Below are positions 52,317 to 61,276 of a stretch of 64,000 bases of DNA, piece after piece. Numbering within the stretch: the first letter of the stretch is position 1; every line of letters begins with the position of its first letter. The notes under the pieces are model-generated. The model had not been told where the DNA came from and did not search any database. It saw nothing but the letters and a program-made list of their open reading frames with translations. The DNA comes from Myceligenerans pegani (GTDB lineage Bacteria; Actinomycetota; Actinomycetes; Actinomycetales; Cellulomonadaceae): positions 26,764-90,763 of the forward strand of contig NZ_JADBGR010000056.1 in assembly GCF_014892515.1 (NCBI RefSeq), given 5' to 3'. A program made the position numbers and the translations under genes.

Positions 52317-53306
52317 TCAGCCCACCGCGTGTTCGTCGATCGCGGCGAGTTCGTCGTCGGTGAAGACCGGGCCACTCAGGGCGCCGAGGTTGTCCTCGAG
52401 TTGGGTGACGCTGCTGGCGCCGATGATGACGCTGGTCATGCGCTCGTCCCGGAGCGCCCAGGCCAGGGCCATCTGGGCGAGGCTCTGGCCGCGCTCGGCG
52501 GCGATCGCGTGCAGGGCCCTGACCCGGGCGAGCTTGGTCTCGTCGATCTGGTCCCTCACCCACTCGTACTGGGCCGCCCGCGAGTCGGAGGGGATCCCCT
52601 TCAGGTACCGGTCGGTCAGCATGCCCTGGGCCAGCGGGCTGAAGACGATGCAGCCGGCGCCGACGTCCTCCAGCGTGTCCAGCAGGCCGTCGCGCTCGGT
52701 CCAGCGGTTGAACATCGAGTACGACGGCTGGTTGATCAGCAGTGGGGTGCCCAGGTCGGACAGGATCGCCGCGGCGCGGCGCACCCGTTCGGCGTCGTAG
52801 TTCGACACCCCGACGTACAGGGCTCTCCCCGACCGCACGATGTGGTCGAGCGCGGCCATCGTCTCCTCGAGGGGCGTGTCCGGGTCGGGCCGGTGGTGGT
52901 AGAAGACGTCCACGTAGTCCAGGCCCATGCGGCGCAGGGACTGGTCGAGCGAGGCGACCAGGTACTTGCGCGACCCGAAGTTCCCGTAGGGGCCCGGCCA
53001 CATGTCGTAGCCGGCCTTGGAGGAGATGATCAGCTCGTCGCGGAAGGGCCGGAAGTCGGCCGCGAGGTGGCGGCCGAAGTTCTCTTCGGCGGCGCCGTAG
53101 GGCGGACCGTAGTTGTTGGCCAGGTCGAAGTGGGTGACGCCGAGGTCGAAGGCGCGGCGGAGGATGTCGCGCTGGGTCTCCATCGGGCGGTTGTGGCCGA
53201 AGTTCTGCCACAGGCCGAGCGAGATCGCGGGAAGCGCGAGGCCGCTGCGGCCGGACCGGCGGTACTGCATGGAGTCGTAGCGGGCGTCTGCGGGGAGGTA
53301 GGTCAT
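52317..53306 (-). CDS. Aldo-keto reductase, YghZ/AKR14-like
   Basis: The 329-residue TIM-barrel oxidoreductase has RRSGRSGLALPAISLGLWQN, THFDLANNYGPP (Asp and Tyr), IISSKAGYDMWP (Lys), YVDVFYHHRPDPDTP (His) and the NADPH-binding end. E. coli YghZ reduces L-glyceraldehyde 3-phosphate, and this protein has the same layout. AGGAGG precedes the ATG. A 23-codon frame (53303-53374) overlaps its start (ATGA) and could be a short leader frame; I do not call it separately. Confidence 0.9.
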   Translation of the reverse strand: MTYLPADARYDSMQYRRSGRSGLALPAISLGLWQNFGHNRPMETQRDILRRAFDLGVTHFDLANNYGPPYGAAEENFGRHLAADFRPFRDELIISSKAGYDMWPGPYGNFGSRKYLVASLDQSLRRMGLDYVDVFYHHRPDPDTPLEETMAALDHIVRSGRALYVGVSNYDAERVRRAAAILSDLGTPLLINQPSYSMFNRWTERDGLLDTLEDVGAGCIVFSPLAQGMLTDRYLKGIPSDSRAAQYEWVRDQIDETKLARVRALHAIAAERGQSLAQMALAWALRDERMTSVIIGASSVTQLEDNLGALSGPVFTDDELAAIDEHAVG

Positions 53307-53511
53307 GCCAGCGCCTCCTGGGCGACGACGCCTGGGCGGAGAGCGGACAGGGGTTCGGGGAGGGGCTTCACCATGGTGCTCGTTTCTCTCGTCGCGCCAG
53401 CGCGGCGGTACCGCGGCCATCGCATGCAAGGGGCCGTCTGCATTATCCAGGAGTTCACCCGGAGGTGATGGCTCTCGATCAAGGCGACTGCGGCCCTCGC
53501 GGACCGACCCG

Positions 53512-54402
53512 TCAGGGCTCAGGTAGCTGGAAGTGCCAGATGACCAAGCTCGGGTGGCTGCCCGCCGCTCGCAGCGCCGAGGGCAGGTACGCCATCAGGG
53601 ACCACGGCCAGTCCTGCCAGCCGCCGATCTCCGGCGCGGGATCGGGCAGCGGACCGTCGTGCCAGGCACCGCGCGGCTCCTCGCACCGCCGGACCTGGAG
53701 GCCGACGCTCAGGGCCGCGCGCAGGTAGTCGCCGAGATCGTGGCGGTGGGTGGTGACGATGAGCGGCTCGCCCGCCGGGCCGGTCGCCTTGATCACGGAG
53801 CCCCGGGTGACGAGTTCGTGGTGCACGTCCGAGATGACCAGGTCCCCGCCGGGGCGCAGCACGCGCGCGAACTCCGCCAGCACGGGCTCCAGGCGGGACA
53901 CGTGGACGAGAGCGAGTGCGCAGACGATGACGTCCACCGAGTCGTCGGCCAGCGGCAGCGCGTTCAGCTCCCCGACGTGGAACTCGCCGTCGGGCACACG
54001 TCGGCGCGCGTGGGCGAGCATGTCCGGCGAGCTGTCGACGCCGATGACCCGGTGCCCACGCTCGGCGAGGAATTCGGCGAAGCGGCCGGTCCCGCAGGCG
54101 GCGTCGAGCGCCACGCCGGGTTCCCGACCGTTGAGGTACTCGGCGACGACGGGCTCGTCCATGTCGAACAGCCCGCCGCCGGCGTTCGCGTCGTAGTCGG
54201 CGGACTGCTGCCGGTAGGCGGTCACGGTGCCGGCCCACTCGGCGTGCACGCCGCGGTCCCGCAGCTTCTCGTCGTCCAGGAGCCGCCGGATCTCGGCCAG
54301 CCGCGCCTCGGTGAATTCGCGGTCGTGCTCTCCGGCCCACGCGTCCAGCAGCGCGATGCCTTCGAGGCCGAGCAGGTAGGCCAGCGGGTCCTGATAGATC
54401 AC
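53512..54402 (-). CDS. Class I SAM-dependent methyltransferase
   Basis: The 296-residue protein has the SAM-binding motif I VALDAACGTGRFAEFL, then RVIGVDSSPDMLAHA and VDVIVCALALVHV. It adds a methyl group to an unknown acceptor. The N-terminal 75 residues form a helical part. The start is a GTG about 8 nt after TACGCT. It lies downstream of the sigma factor on the same strand with 177 nt between that hold no other gene. Confidence 0.85.
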   Translation of the reverse strand: MIYQDPLAYLLGLEGIALLDAWAGEHDREFTEARLAEIRRLLDDEKLRDRGVHAEWAGTVTAYRQQSADYDANAGGGLFDMDEPVVAEYLNGREPGVALDAACGTGRFAEFLAERGHRVIGVDSSPDMLAHARRRVPDGEFHVGELNALPLADDSVDVIVCALALVHVSRLEPVLAEFARVLRPGGDLVISDVHHELVTRGSVIKATGPAGEPLIVTTHRHDLGDYLRAALSVGLQVRRCEEPRGAWHDGPLPDPAPEIGGWQDWPWSLMAYLPSALRAAGSHPSLVIWHFQLPEP

Positions 54403-54579
54403 GAACGCCGAGCGTACGGAGCACCGAGGCGCCTGGCCACGGATTTCCGGCCGGCACGTGGCACGGGAGTCCGAGCCGTCGTCGTGCTCGCACGGTCGCG
54501 TCCGTCGAGGTACTCCCCCGCGACGCGCTCGGCGACGTCGAACGGCCGCGACCGGTCCAGCGATCCGTACGAGTCGGCG

Positions 54580-55464
54580 TCACACGTCGAGCAGGGCCAG
54601 CCCCAGCCCGCGGATCAGCTCTGGATCGGTGTACGCGTCCAGCGCGGTGATCCGCCCGTCCTCGACGGTGAAGACCATGACGCTCGGCGGTGCCGCGGCG
54701 GTGGCGCCGATGGCGCCGATCCTGTCGCCGACCCGGACGAGCTGCCCGGTCTCGGCCACGGACGAGAAAGCGATCGCGCGGCCCGCGATGTTGGCGGCGC
54801 CGCGGATGGTCAGGCAGACGTCGTCGCTGTGGGTACGGAGCGTGATGTCGGGGTCGAGGAGGGCCACGAGGGCCTCGAAGTCGCCCTCGCGGGCGGCCGC
54901 GGTGAACGCCTCGGCCAGGTGACGCTGCGCGGCGATCTCCCGGCTCGGCGGCTCGGGAGTGCCGCGCACCCGACGTCGGGCACGGCTGGCCAGCTGACGA
55001 GCGGCGACCGGGGAACGATCCACGATGCCGGCGATCTGGTCGAACGGAACGCCGAACATGTCGTGCAGGACGAACGCGAGCCGCTCGGCCGGGTCGAGCG
55101 TCTCCAGGACCACCAGCAGCGCCACGCCCACCGAGTCGGCCAGGAGCGCCGCCTCCTCCGGATCGGTGGGCGCGGGCGGGGCCGGCAGCTCGGCCGCGGC
55201 CTCGGGGATCGGCTGCTCCCGCTTGGCCTTGCGCGACCGCAGCTGGTCCAGGCAGACCCGCCCGACGACAGTGGTCAGCCAGCCGCTCAGGTTCTGGATC
55301 TCCGACGACTCGGTGGCGGCCAGTCTGAGCCACGCCTCCTGCACGGCGTCCTCGGCCTCGGCGGTCGAGCCGAGCATCCGATGGGCGACCGCGACCAGGC
55401 GCGGACGATCCTCCTCGAAGCGGTCCGCGAGCCAGCGGTCTTCCGTCTCGACCTTGTCGTCCAT
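54580..55464 (-). CDS. ECF sigma factor of the ECF41 type with SnoaL-like C-terminal domain
   Basis: The 294-residue sigma factor has region 2 (LVAVAHRMLGSTAEAEDAVQ), region 4 (DPAERLAFVLHDMFGVPFDQ, then IVDRSPVAARQLASRARRRV) and a C-terminal SnoaL/NTF2-like domain of about 110 residues (HLAEAFTAAAREGDFEALVA, then FTVEDGRITALDAYTDPELI). In ECF41 members this domain replaces an anti-sigma factor. A CMD-like gene faces it, the standard ECF41 partner. A matching promoter before it (55588-55614) suggests autoregulation. GAGGGAG precedes the ATG. Confidence 0.92.
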   Translation of the reverse strand: MDDKVETEDRWLADRFEEDRPRLVAVAHRMLGSTAEAEDAVQEAWLRLAATESSEIQNLSGWLTTVVGRVCLDQLRSRKAKREQPIPEAAAELPAPPAPTDPEEAALLADSVGVALLVVLETLDPAERLAFVLHDMFGVPFDQIAGIVDRSPVAARQLASRARRRVRGTPEPPSREIAAQRHLAEAFTAAAREGDFEALVALLDPDITLRTHSDDVCLTIRGAANIAGRAIAFSSVAETGQLVRVGDRIGAIGATAAAPPSVMVFTVEDGRITALDAYTDPELIRGLGLALLDV

Positions 55465-55587
55465 GCCGTTCTCCCTCGTCGTACCGGCTGTCTCGCCGGG
55501 TGAGCCGCTCCCGGGTGGCCCGCCTCGGTACGCGGACCGCCCCGGACACTCCCCGCGGAGCGCGGCGCGTCACCCGTCTGTACTCAT

Positions 55588-55614
55588 GACGGTTCGCCAC
55601 CCGCGATTGTGACC
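55588..55614 (-). promoter_or_regulatory. ECF41-like promoter driving the sigma gene
   Basis: On the minus strand GGTCACA (55614-55608), 16 nt, CGTC (55591-55588). It matches the known ECF41 form TGTCACA-N16-CGTC except for one base, with exact spacing. Confidence 0.75.
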
Positions 55615-55656
55615 GTGCCCCGCACCCGGCACCGTCCTGTGACCCCGGACACACCC

Positions 55657-55683
55657 GGTCACATCCCCGTCGCGGCATCCGTC
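55657..55683 (+). promoter_or_regulatory. ECF41-like promoter driving the CMD-family gene
   Basis: GGTCACA (55657-55663), 16 nt, CGTC (55680-55683), identical in boxes and spacing to the divergent copy. Confidence 0.78.
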
Positions 55684-55724
55684 ACCCCGACGAAACCACG
55701 ACCACGAGAACGAAGGACACCACC

Positions 55725-56198
55725 ATGGAACCGCGCTTCAACTTCTTCGCCAGCCCGCTCGCCGCGAAGATCGTCAAGCACCTGAACTCCGCCGTCAAGG
55801 CCACCGAGGCCGCCGGCCTGGCTCCCGAGATCCCGAACCTGGTGCTCCTGCGGGCCAGCCAGATCAACGGCTGCGGCTTCTGCACGGACATGCACTACAA
55901 GGACGCCGTCCACGCCGGCGAGGACCCGGTGCGCCTCAACATGGTCGCCGCCTGGCACGAGGCCACCGTCTTCACCGACGCCGAGCGCGCCGCCCTCGCC
56001 CTGACCGAGGAAGGCACCCGCATCGCCGACGCCCGGACCGGCGTGGACGACGACGTGTGGGAGTCCGCCCGCAAGCAGTTCTCCGACGCCGAGCTCGCCG
56101 GCCTCATCTCCGTCATCGCGGTCATCAACGCCTACAACCGCCTCAACGTCCTGGCCGGCACCCCGGCGGGCAGCTACCAGCCGGGCCAGTTCGCCTGA
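55725..56198 (+). CDS. Carboxymuconolactone decarboxylase/AhpD-family protein, ECF41 target
   Basis: The 157-residue protein has the AhpD-like active site NGCGFCTDMH (Cys50, Cys53, His57) and the helical CMD fold. AhpD-type members act in peroxide defence as thiol-disulphide relays. The gene faces the ECF41 sigma gene and has the ECF41 promoter 42 nt before its start, so it is the probable target of that sigma factor. AAGGAC precedes the ATG. Confidence 0.9.
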   Translation: MEPRFNFFASPLAAKIVKHLNSAVKATEAAGLAPEIPNLVLLRASQINGCGFCTDMHYKDAVHAGEDPVRLNMVAAWHEATVFTDAERAALALTEEGTRIADARTGVDDDVWESARKQFSDAELAGLISVIAVINAYNRLNVLAGTPAGSYQPGQFA

Positions 56199-56207
56199 CA
56201 CCGGGAC

Positions 56208-56255
56208 ACCGGAGAGCTCCCGCCCGGCGATCACGCCAGGCGGGAGCCCCGGTGC
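56208..56255. terminator. Bidirectional hairpin between CMD and GH43-ricin genes
   Basis: GCTCCCGCC (56216-56224)/GGCGGGAGC (56239-56247) with outer CACCGG/CCGGTG, placed between the converging stops at 56198 and 56273. Confidence 0.65.
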
Positions 56256-56272
56256 CAGCACGGAGCGCATGC

Positions 56273-57712
56273 TCAGTACACGCTCGGCCACCCGTCGTCG
56301 TACCGCAGCAGATTGATGCCGAGCGTCGCCCTGCCGTCGTCCCGGTAGTAGTGGTAGAAGAGCGCGTCGGCGTCGCTGTCCGCGAGCACCGTCTGGTGCC
56401 CCGGTCCGTGGACCGACCCGTGACTCGCGAGGATCTGGGTCCCGCCGCCGTTCGTCATCGGCGTCCCGGCGCGGTCCACGTACGGCCCGGTGATCGACGT
56501 CGACCGTCCCACCATCACGCGATACGTCGAGGCGGTGCCCTGGCAGCACCGGTCGAACGACACGAACAGGTAGTAGTAGCCGTTCCGGTAGTGGATGGTC
56601 GGCGCCTCGATCGCATCGCCGCCGCGGCTCGCGATGCTGTGGAACGCGGTCCCCGAGCGCATGCCCGTCGACGGGTCGAGCCGGATCATCTTGATGCCCG
56701 ACCAGAACGAGCCGAAGCTCATCCACCAGTTTCCGCTCTGGTCCACGGTGACGGCGGGATCGATGGCGTTGAAGTTGTCGCCGGCGTCCGACTCGATGAC
56801 CACTCCCCGGTTCGTCCAGGTGCCCGACGCGCCCGACGGGCTGGTCGCGAGGAAGATCGCCGACTTGTTGGACTCGAACGTCGACGCCGAGTACCAGAGG
56901 TAGTACTGCCCGTTCGCGTACCTGAGCTCGGGCGCCCACAGGTTGCGGTTGCCGCCCGTGTACTCGTCGGCCCACGGGGTGCCGTTCGGGAACGCGGCGC
57001 CGACGTCGTTCCACGTGGTGCGGTCGGCCGACGTCTTGAGCCCGACGCCGTTCGCCGTGAACGCGAGCAGGTACTCGCCGTTCGTCCTCTTGATCACCGT
57101 CGGGTCGTGCGCGAACGTGTCGCCCGAGATCGGGCCGGGGTTCGGGTACGACGCGGCCGTGTCGACGGCGATCATCCGCCACTGCTGGTTGGCGGCGTTG
57201 GTGTCGTCGTACTGCGAGATGCGTGCGCCGTCGGCGGTGGACCACCCCCACAGGTCGAGCGCCTTGCCGCTGTTGCGGTTGACGAGCTGGATGTTGCCGG
57301 ACACGTCCTGCACGCTGAACTGCTGGTTGGGGTTGCCGAGGTCGGACCACTGGACGACCTGCGCGCCGTTGTCGACCGAGTGCTCGTAGATCTCGGCCAC
57401 GAGGCCGCTGCAGCGGTTCTGCAGGCGGTAGTAGCCACCGCCCGAGTCGAGGAAGCGCCACTGCTGGGCGCAGGTGTCGTTGCGGGTGAACTGGGTGACC
57501 TCCGCGCCCTGCGCGGACGACCCTCCTCCGATCTCCATCGCCTTGCCGCTGTGCTGGTTGACCAGCACGTACCAGGTGTTCGTGTCGATCGTCGCGGCCG
57601 ACGCCGGCCCGGCCGACGGGGCGACGACGTACGCGAGGGCGAGAGCCAGGGCCGCGAGCACTGTCAGTGCCGCTCGTGGAACTCGCCGTGAGAGGACTCG
57701 TGTCGGTTCCAT
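56273..57712 (-). CDS. Secreted ricin-type lectin plus GH43 arabinanase
   Basis: The 479-residue protein has a signal peptide (1-39), a ricin B-type beta-trefoil (about 45-182, with repeated QW-containing blades such as CAQQWRF, NQQFSV and NQQWRM) and a GH43 domain (about 190-479: AHDPTVI, NAIDPAV, EAPTIHYRN and VSFDRCCQGTASTYRV). It resembles the GH43 at 50226-51698 in its catalytic half but carries the lectin at the N-terminus. It probably cuts arabinan on plant cell walls. AAGGAGGAGG precedes the ATG. Confidence 0.92.
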   Translation of the reverse strand: MEPTRVLSRRVPRAALTVLAALALALAYVVAPSAGPASAATIDTNTWYVLVNQHSGKAMEIGGGSSAQGAEVTQFTRNDTCAQQWRFLDSGGGYYRLQNRCSGLVAEIYEHSVDNGAQVVQWSDLGNPNQQFSVQDVSGNIQLVNRNSGKALDLWGWSTADGARISQYDDTNAANQQWRMIAVDTAASYPNPGPISGDTFAHDPTVIKRTNGEYLLAFTANGVGLKTSADRTTWNDVGAAFPNGTPWADEYTGGNRNLWAPELRYANGQYYLWYSASTFESNKSAIFLATSPSGASGTWTNRGVVIESDAGDNFNAIDPAVTVDQSGNWWMSFGSFWSGIKMIRLDPSTGMRSGTAFHSIASRGGDAIEAPTIHYRNGYYYLFVSFDRCCQGTASTYRVMVGRSTSITGPYVDRAGTPMTNGGGTQILASHGSVHGPGHQTVLADSDADALFYHYYRDDGRATLGINLLRYDDGWPSVY

Positions 57713-57763
57713 ACAGACCTCCTCCTTGAGGTTTCGGCGACCGTGCCGGGCGCCACGGGCTAG

Positions 57764-57780
57764 TTTTCATCGATGTAGAA
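57764..57780. promoter_or_regulatory. Operator-like palindrome of the ricin-GH43 gene
   Basis: TTTTCATCGATGTAGAA contains CATCGATG with a central CG and imperfect outer arms. It lies 52 nt before the start codon. Confidence 0.45.
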
Positions 57781-57819
57781 CCTCGCGTCAAGAGCGGAGG
57801 GACGCCGTAGGCTCGTGGC

Positions 57820-58716
57820 GTGCAGTTCGTCTCGCGCCCCACCACCTGGCAGCCCGAGCCCGTCGTCGTCCCCCTGACAAAGGTCGACGACGCCGTCCGC
57901 GCGCTCACCGGAACCCGGTTCGTCGCCCTGACCGGAGCGGGAATCTCCACCGACTCGGGTATCCCCGACTACCGCGGGCCCGACTCGCCGCCGCGCAACC
58001 CCATGACGTACCAGCAGTTCATCGGCGACGAGGCGTTCCGCCGGCACTACTGGGCACGCAACCACGTGGGCTGGCGGCACATGCACCGCACCCGGCCGAA
58101 CGCGGGGCACCGCGCGCTCGTGCGGCTCGAGGAGCGCGGGCTCCTCGCCGGCACGATCACGCAGAACGTCGACCTCCTGCACCAGGAAGCGGGTGCCCGC
58201 AACGTCATCGACCTGCACGGACGCTACGACCGAGTGGTCTGCCTGTCCTGCTCGCAGGTGGTCTCGCGGGCCCTCCTCGCCGAGCGCCTCGATGCGCTCA
58301 ACCCGGGCTTCGCGGAGTCGGCCGGCGCGGTGGGTGACATCGAGATCGCCCCCGACGCCGACGCCGTCATCTCCGCCACCTCGCATTTCCGGCCCGCGCC
58401 CTGCGACTCGTGCGGCGGCGTCCTCAAACCGGAGATCGTCTACTTCGGCGAGAACGTGCCGCGTGCCCGCGTCGAGGCCGCGTACGCGATGGTGGACGAC
58501 GCCGACGCGCTCCTGGTCGCCGGGTCCTCCCTGACGGTGATGAGCGGTCTGCGCTTCGTGAAGCGGGCGGCTCGGGACGGCAAACCCGTGGTGATCGTCA
58601 ATCGTGGCGTGACACGAGGTGACGCGCACGCCACGGTGAAGGTCGACGGCGGGACGAGCACGGTCCTCCCGGAACTCGCGGAGCGTCTTCCCGCGCGCGG
58701 TGCCGCGCCGCGCTGA
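57820..58716 (+). CDS. Sir2 family NAD-dependent protein deacylase
   Basis: The 298-residue protein has the NAD-binding GAGISTDSGIPDYRG, TQNVDLLH with the Asn/Asp pair, catalytic His in DLHGR, and the four-Cys zinc site (CLSC and CDSC) with an insertion between them. It removes acyl groups from lysines using NAD. GTG 57820 lies 6 nt after a TAGGCT -10 (57808-57813). Confidence 0.93.
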   Translation: MQFVSRPTTWQPEPVVVPLTKVDDAVRALTGTRFVALTGAGISTDSGIPDYRGPDSPPRNPMTYQQFIGDEAFRRHYWARNHVGWRHMHRTRPNAGHRALVRLEERGLLAGTITQNVDLLHQEAGARNVIDLHGRYDRVVCLSCSQVVSRALLAERLDALNPGFAESAGAVGDIEIAPDADAVISATSHFRPAPCDSCGGVLKPEIVYFGENVPRARVEAAYAMVDDADALLVAGSSLTVMSGLRFVKRAARDGKPVVIVNRGVTRGDAHATVKVDGGTSTVLPELAERLPARGAAPR

Positions 58717-58831
58717 CCCGCTCGCCCCACCCATCTGTCGATCTTCCACCCGCAATCGATCTGGAAAATCGGGCAAAATTCCTGCTAGCGTCGTCGCACC
58801 GCAACCTCGAATGACGTGAAGGGACGACGAC

Positions 58832-59890
58832 GTGCCTGCTCCGAGCCTCGGCGACTGGGCATCCCACAGCCCGTACAGCGACCCCGCCCCGCACACCGAC
58901 CTCCTGACCGCCATCGCGCCCGAGCCCGCCGCCGTGCACGCGGCCGCCTGCGCCACCGTGGTGCACTACCGGGATCAGGGGTTGCCGGGCGGGCCCACCC
59001 CGGAGCAGTGGCACGACATCGACCGCCGCTGGCTGTCGTCCACGCTCGACGCCGCGACCGAACGCGCCCCCGGCCCGCTCGACGCGCCGCGCGAGCCCGC
59101 GCAGCAGGTGGCGGGCTGCTGCCGCGACCACACGCTCTTCTCCCTCGGCGTCCTGCGCAGCCACGGCGTGCCGGCCCGGTCGCGGATCGGCTTCGCCGGA
59201 TACTTCGAGCCCGGCTTCGGCGTGGACCACGTGGTGGTCGAGCACTGGGACGGTGCCCGCTGGGTGCGCTGGGACCCGGAGCTCGCCCCCGGCGACGAAT
59301 GGGACTTCGACCCGTACGACATGCCGGTCGGCGTCAGCCGCAACCCGGAGTCGGACCTCGATCAGCCGTTCGTCACGGCCGCTCAGGCCTGGCTGGCGAT
59401 CCAGGCCGGCGCCGCCGATCCGGCGAAGTTCGGGGTGGCGGGCGTCCCGGAGCTCTCCGGCCATGGCTTCGTGCGGCGCTACGTGCTGCTGGAGGTCGCC
59501 CACCGGCACCGCGACGAACTGCTGCTGTGGGACGTGTGGGGGCCGGGCATCGGGGCGGTTCCCGACGACGCCCCGGAGGCCGCGGGCAAGGAGGCTGCCG
59601 CCGCCGCGGGGCTGGCCGGCCTCGACGTGTCACCGGAGGAGTTCGACGCGCTCGCCGACGAGCTCGCCCATCTCCTCGTCGCCGCCGACGTCGGGGACGA
59701 CATCGCGGCCGAGGAACTCGCTGAGCTCTACGAGGGCGATCCCCGCCTGCACCCCGGGACCCGCGTGGGCACGTACTCGCCGTCGGAGCGCGGCGGTATC
59801 ACGGACCTGGCCACGCGCACGACGACCTGGCTGGACCTGGACGGCGCCCAGGCGATCGGCCGCTCGAACTACCGGCCGGCCACGTCCTGA
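58832..59890 (+). CDS. Transglutaminase-like family protein
   Basis: The 352-residue protein has a transglutaminase core: CCRDHTLFSLGVLRSHGVPA with the catalytic Cys, DHVVVEHWDGARWVRWDPEL with the His and Asp, and DMPVG. A C-terminal helical extension (about 225-300, rich in Ala/Glu/Asp) follows. There is no signal peptide, so it works inside the cell as a probable protease or amidase. AAGGGACG precedes the GTG. The substrate is unknown. Confidence 0.82.
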   Translation: MPAPSLGDWASHSPYSDPAPHTDLLTAIAPEPAAVHAAACATVVHYRDQGLPGGPTPEQWHDIDRRWLSSTLDAATERAPGPLDAPREPAQQVAGCCRDHTLFSLGVLRSHGVPARSRIGFAGYFEPGFGVDHVVVEHWDGARWVRWDPELAPGDEWDFDPYDMPVGVSRNPESDLDQPFVTAAQAWLAIQAGAADPAKFGVAGVPELSGHGFVRRYVLLEVAHRHRDELLLWDVWGPGIGAVPDDAPEAAGKEAAAAAGLAGLDVSPEEFDALADELAHLLVAADVGDDIAAEELAELYEGDPRLHPGTRVGTYSPSERGGITDLATRTTTWLDLDGAQAIGRSNYRPATS

Positions 59891-59914
59891 GGCCGCGCCC
59901 CGATCGGTCACCGC

Positions 59915-59981
59915 ATGACCGACGGGCTTGGTCATCGGTCATTCCATGAGTGATCGGCCGTTCGATCTGCCGATCACTCAT
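59915..59981. repeat. REP-like element copy C (two hairpins)
   Basis: ATGACCGA (59915-59922)/TCGGTCAT (59935-59942) is followed by ATGAGTGATCGGC (59946-59958)/GCCGATCACTCAT (59969-59981), a perfect 13-bp stem. The core 59952-59975 matches copies A and B. It lies between the converging transglutaminase and tadA genes. Confidence 0.8.
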
Positions 59982-60015
59982 GAACCGACCGCTTTCCGGG
60001 CCGCGCCCGCGCGCC

Positions 60016-60513
60016 TCAGCCCGGGCGGCGGGACTCGAAGAACTCGCGGAGGAGCGCGCCGCACTCGTTCTCGCGGATGCCGCCGATCACCTCGATCTCA
60101 TGGTTCGTGCGGCGGTCGCGGACCAGGTCCCACACGGAGCCCGTCGCTCCGGCCTTGGGGTCCCACGCCCCCAGGACCAGGCGCGACACCCGCGCCAGCA
60201 GGAGCGCGCCCGCGCACATCACGCACGGTTCCAGCGTCACGACGAGCGTGCAGCCCTCCAGCCGCCACTCACCTCGCGCGGCCGCGGCGGCCCGCAGGGC
60301 CTGCACCTCGGCGTGGGCGGTCGGGTCGCCGGCCGCCTCTCGCTCGTTGTGCCCGACGGCGATCGTGCGCCCGGCGTCGTCGAGCACGACCGCGCCCACG
60401 GGGACGTCGTCGGCCCCGAGCGCCTCGGTCGCCTCGGCGATCGCCGCGTCCATCGCGGACTCCCACGCCGCGGTCCGCTCGGCGAGCGTCACACCCGGAA
60501 AGCCATCCGTCAT
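60016..60513 (-). CDS. tadA: tRNA-specific adenosine deaminase
   Basis: The 165-residue deaminase has the zinc motifs THAEV-type TAHAEVQAL and [11 protein letters not shown] plus [12 protein letters not shown]. It converts A34 to inosine in tRNA-Arg. ATG 60513 lies 7 nt after TAGGCT (minus). It is divergent from upp with only 37 bp between the start codons. Confidence 0.92.
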   Translation of the reverse strand: MTDGFPGVTLAERTAAWESAMDAAIAEATEALGADDVPVGAVVLDDAGRTIAVGHNEREAAGDPTAHAEVQALRAAAAARGEWRLEGCTLVVTLEPCVMCAGALLLARVSRLVLGAWDPKAGATGSVWDLVRDRRTNHEIEVIGGIRENECGALLREFFESRRPG

Positions 60514-60550
60514 GCGGACCAGCCTAATTTCCTGCCGGTACGGTGGCCTC
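60514..60550. promoter_or_regulatory. Back-to-back leaderless promoters of tadA and upp
   Basis: Within 37 bp there is TAGGCT (minus, 7 nt before tadA) and TACGGT (60539-60544, plus, 6 nt before upp). Each -35 region must fall in or near the other gene's start. Confidence 0.6.
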
Positions 60551-61186
60551 ATGCGCCTGCACGTAGCCGATCATCCGCTGGTGGACCACAAGCTGACCAC
60601 CCTGCGGGACGAGACCACGCCGTCCGCCACGTTCCGCCTCCTGGTGGACGAGCTGGTCACCCTGCTCGCGTACGAGGCGACCCGCGGCATCGCCACCGAG
60701 CCCAAAGAGATCAGGACCCCGGTCACGTCCATGACCGGGACCACGCTGGCCTCCCCCGCGCCGCTCGTCGTGCCGATCCTGCGCGCCGGCCTCGGCATGC
60801 TCGACGGAATGACCCGCCTCCTGCCGACGGCGGAGGTCGGCTTCCTCGGCATGATGCGCGACGAGGAGACCCTGCAGGCGGTCACGTACGCCAACCGCCT
60901 GCCCGACGACCTCACGGGGCGCCACGTCTTCCTGCTCGACCCGATGCTGGCCACGGGCGGCACGCTGGTCGCGGCGATCGACTACGTCTTCGCCCGCGGC
61001 GCGCGCGAGGTCACCGCCGTCTGCCTGCTCGCGGCGCCCGAGGGACTCAAGCTCGTCGAGGAGCACGCGGGCGACCGGGTCGACGTGGAGATCGTGGTGG
61101 CGGCCGTGGACGAGCGCCTCAACGAGAAGGCCTACATCGTGCCCGGCCTCGGCGACGCCGGCGACCGGCTGTACGGCGTGGTCTGA
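60551..61186 (+). CDS. upp: Uracil phosphoribosyltransferase
   Basis: The 211-residue enzyme makes UMP from uracil and PRPP. It has the PRPP-binding [21 protein letters not shown] and the C-terminal [18 protein letters not shown] 60551 lies 6 nt after TACGGT. The window also holds an NCS2 permease that could supply uracil. Confidence 0.95.
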   Translation: MRLHVADHPLVDHKLTTLRDETTPSATFRLLVDELVTLLAYEATRGIATEPKEIRTPVTSMTGTTLASPAPLVVPILRAGLGMLDGMTRLLPTAEVGFLGMMRDEETLQAVTYANRLPDDLTGRHVFLLDPMLATGGTLVAAIDYVFARGAREVTAVCLLAAPEGLKLVEEHAGDRVDVEIVVAAVDERLNEKAYIVPGLGDAGDRLYGVV

Positions 61187-61276
61187 CCGGACGTCCCCGC
61201 GCCGCGCGATCCGGACCTCACGACCCGCGCGGCGCCGTCCGGCACCCCCGAGGTCGGGCCGTGGGTCGCAGCGGCG

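Noticed and set aside
53303..53374. 23-codon frame overlapping the aldo-keto reductase start
   Set aside because: It has no recognisable features and contains the ribosome binding site of the real gene, so it may be chance; kept only as a note.
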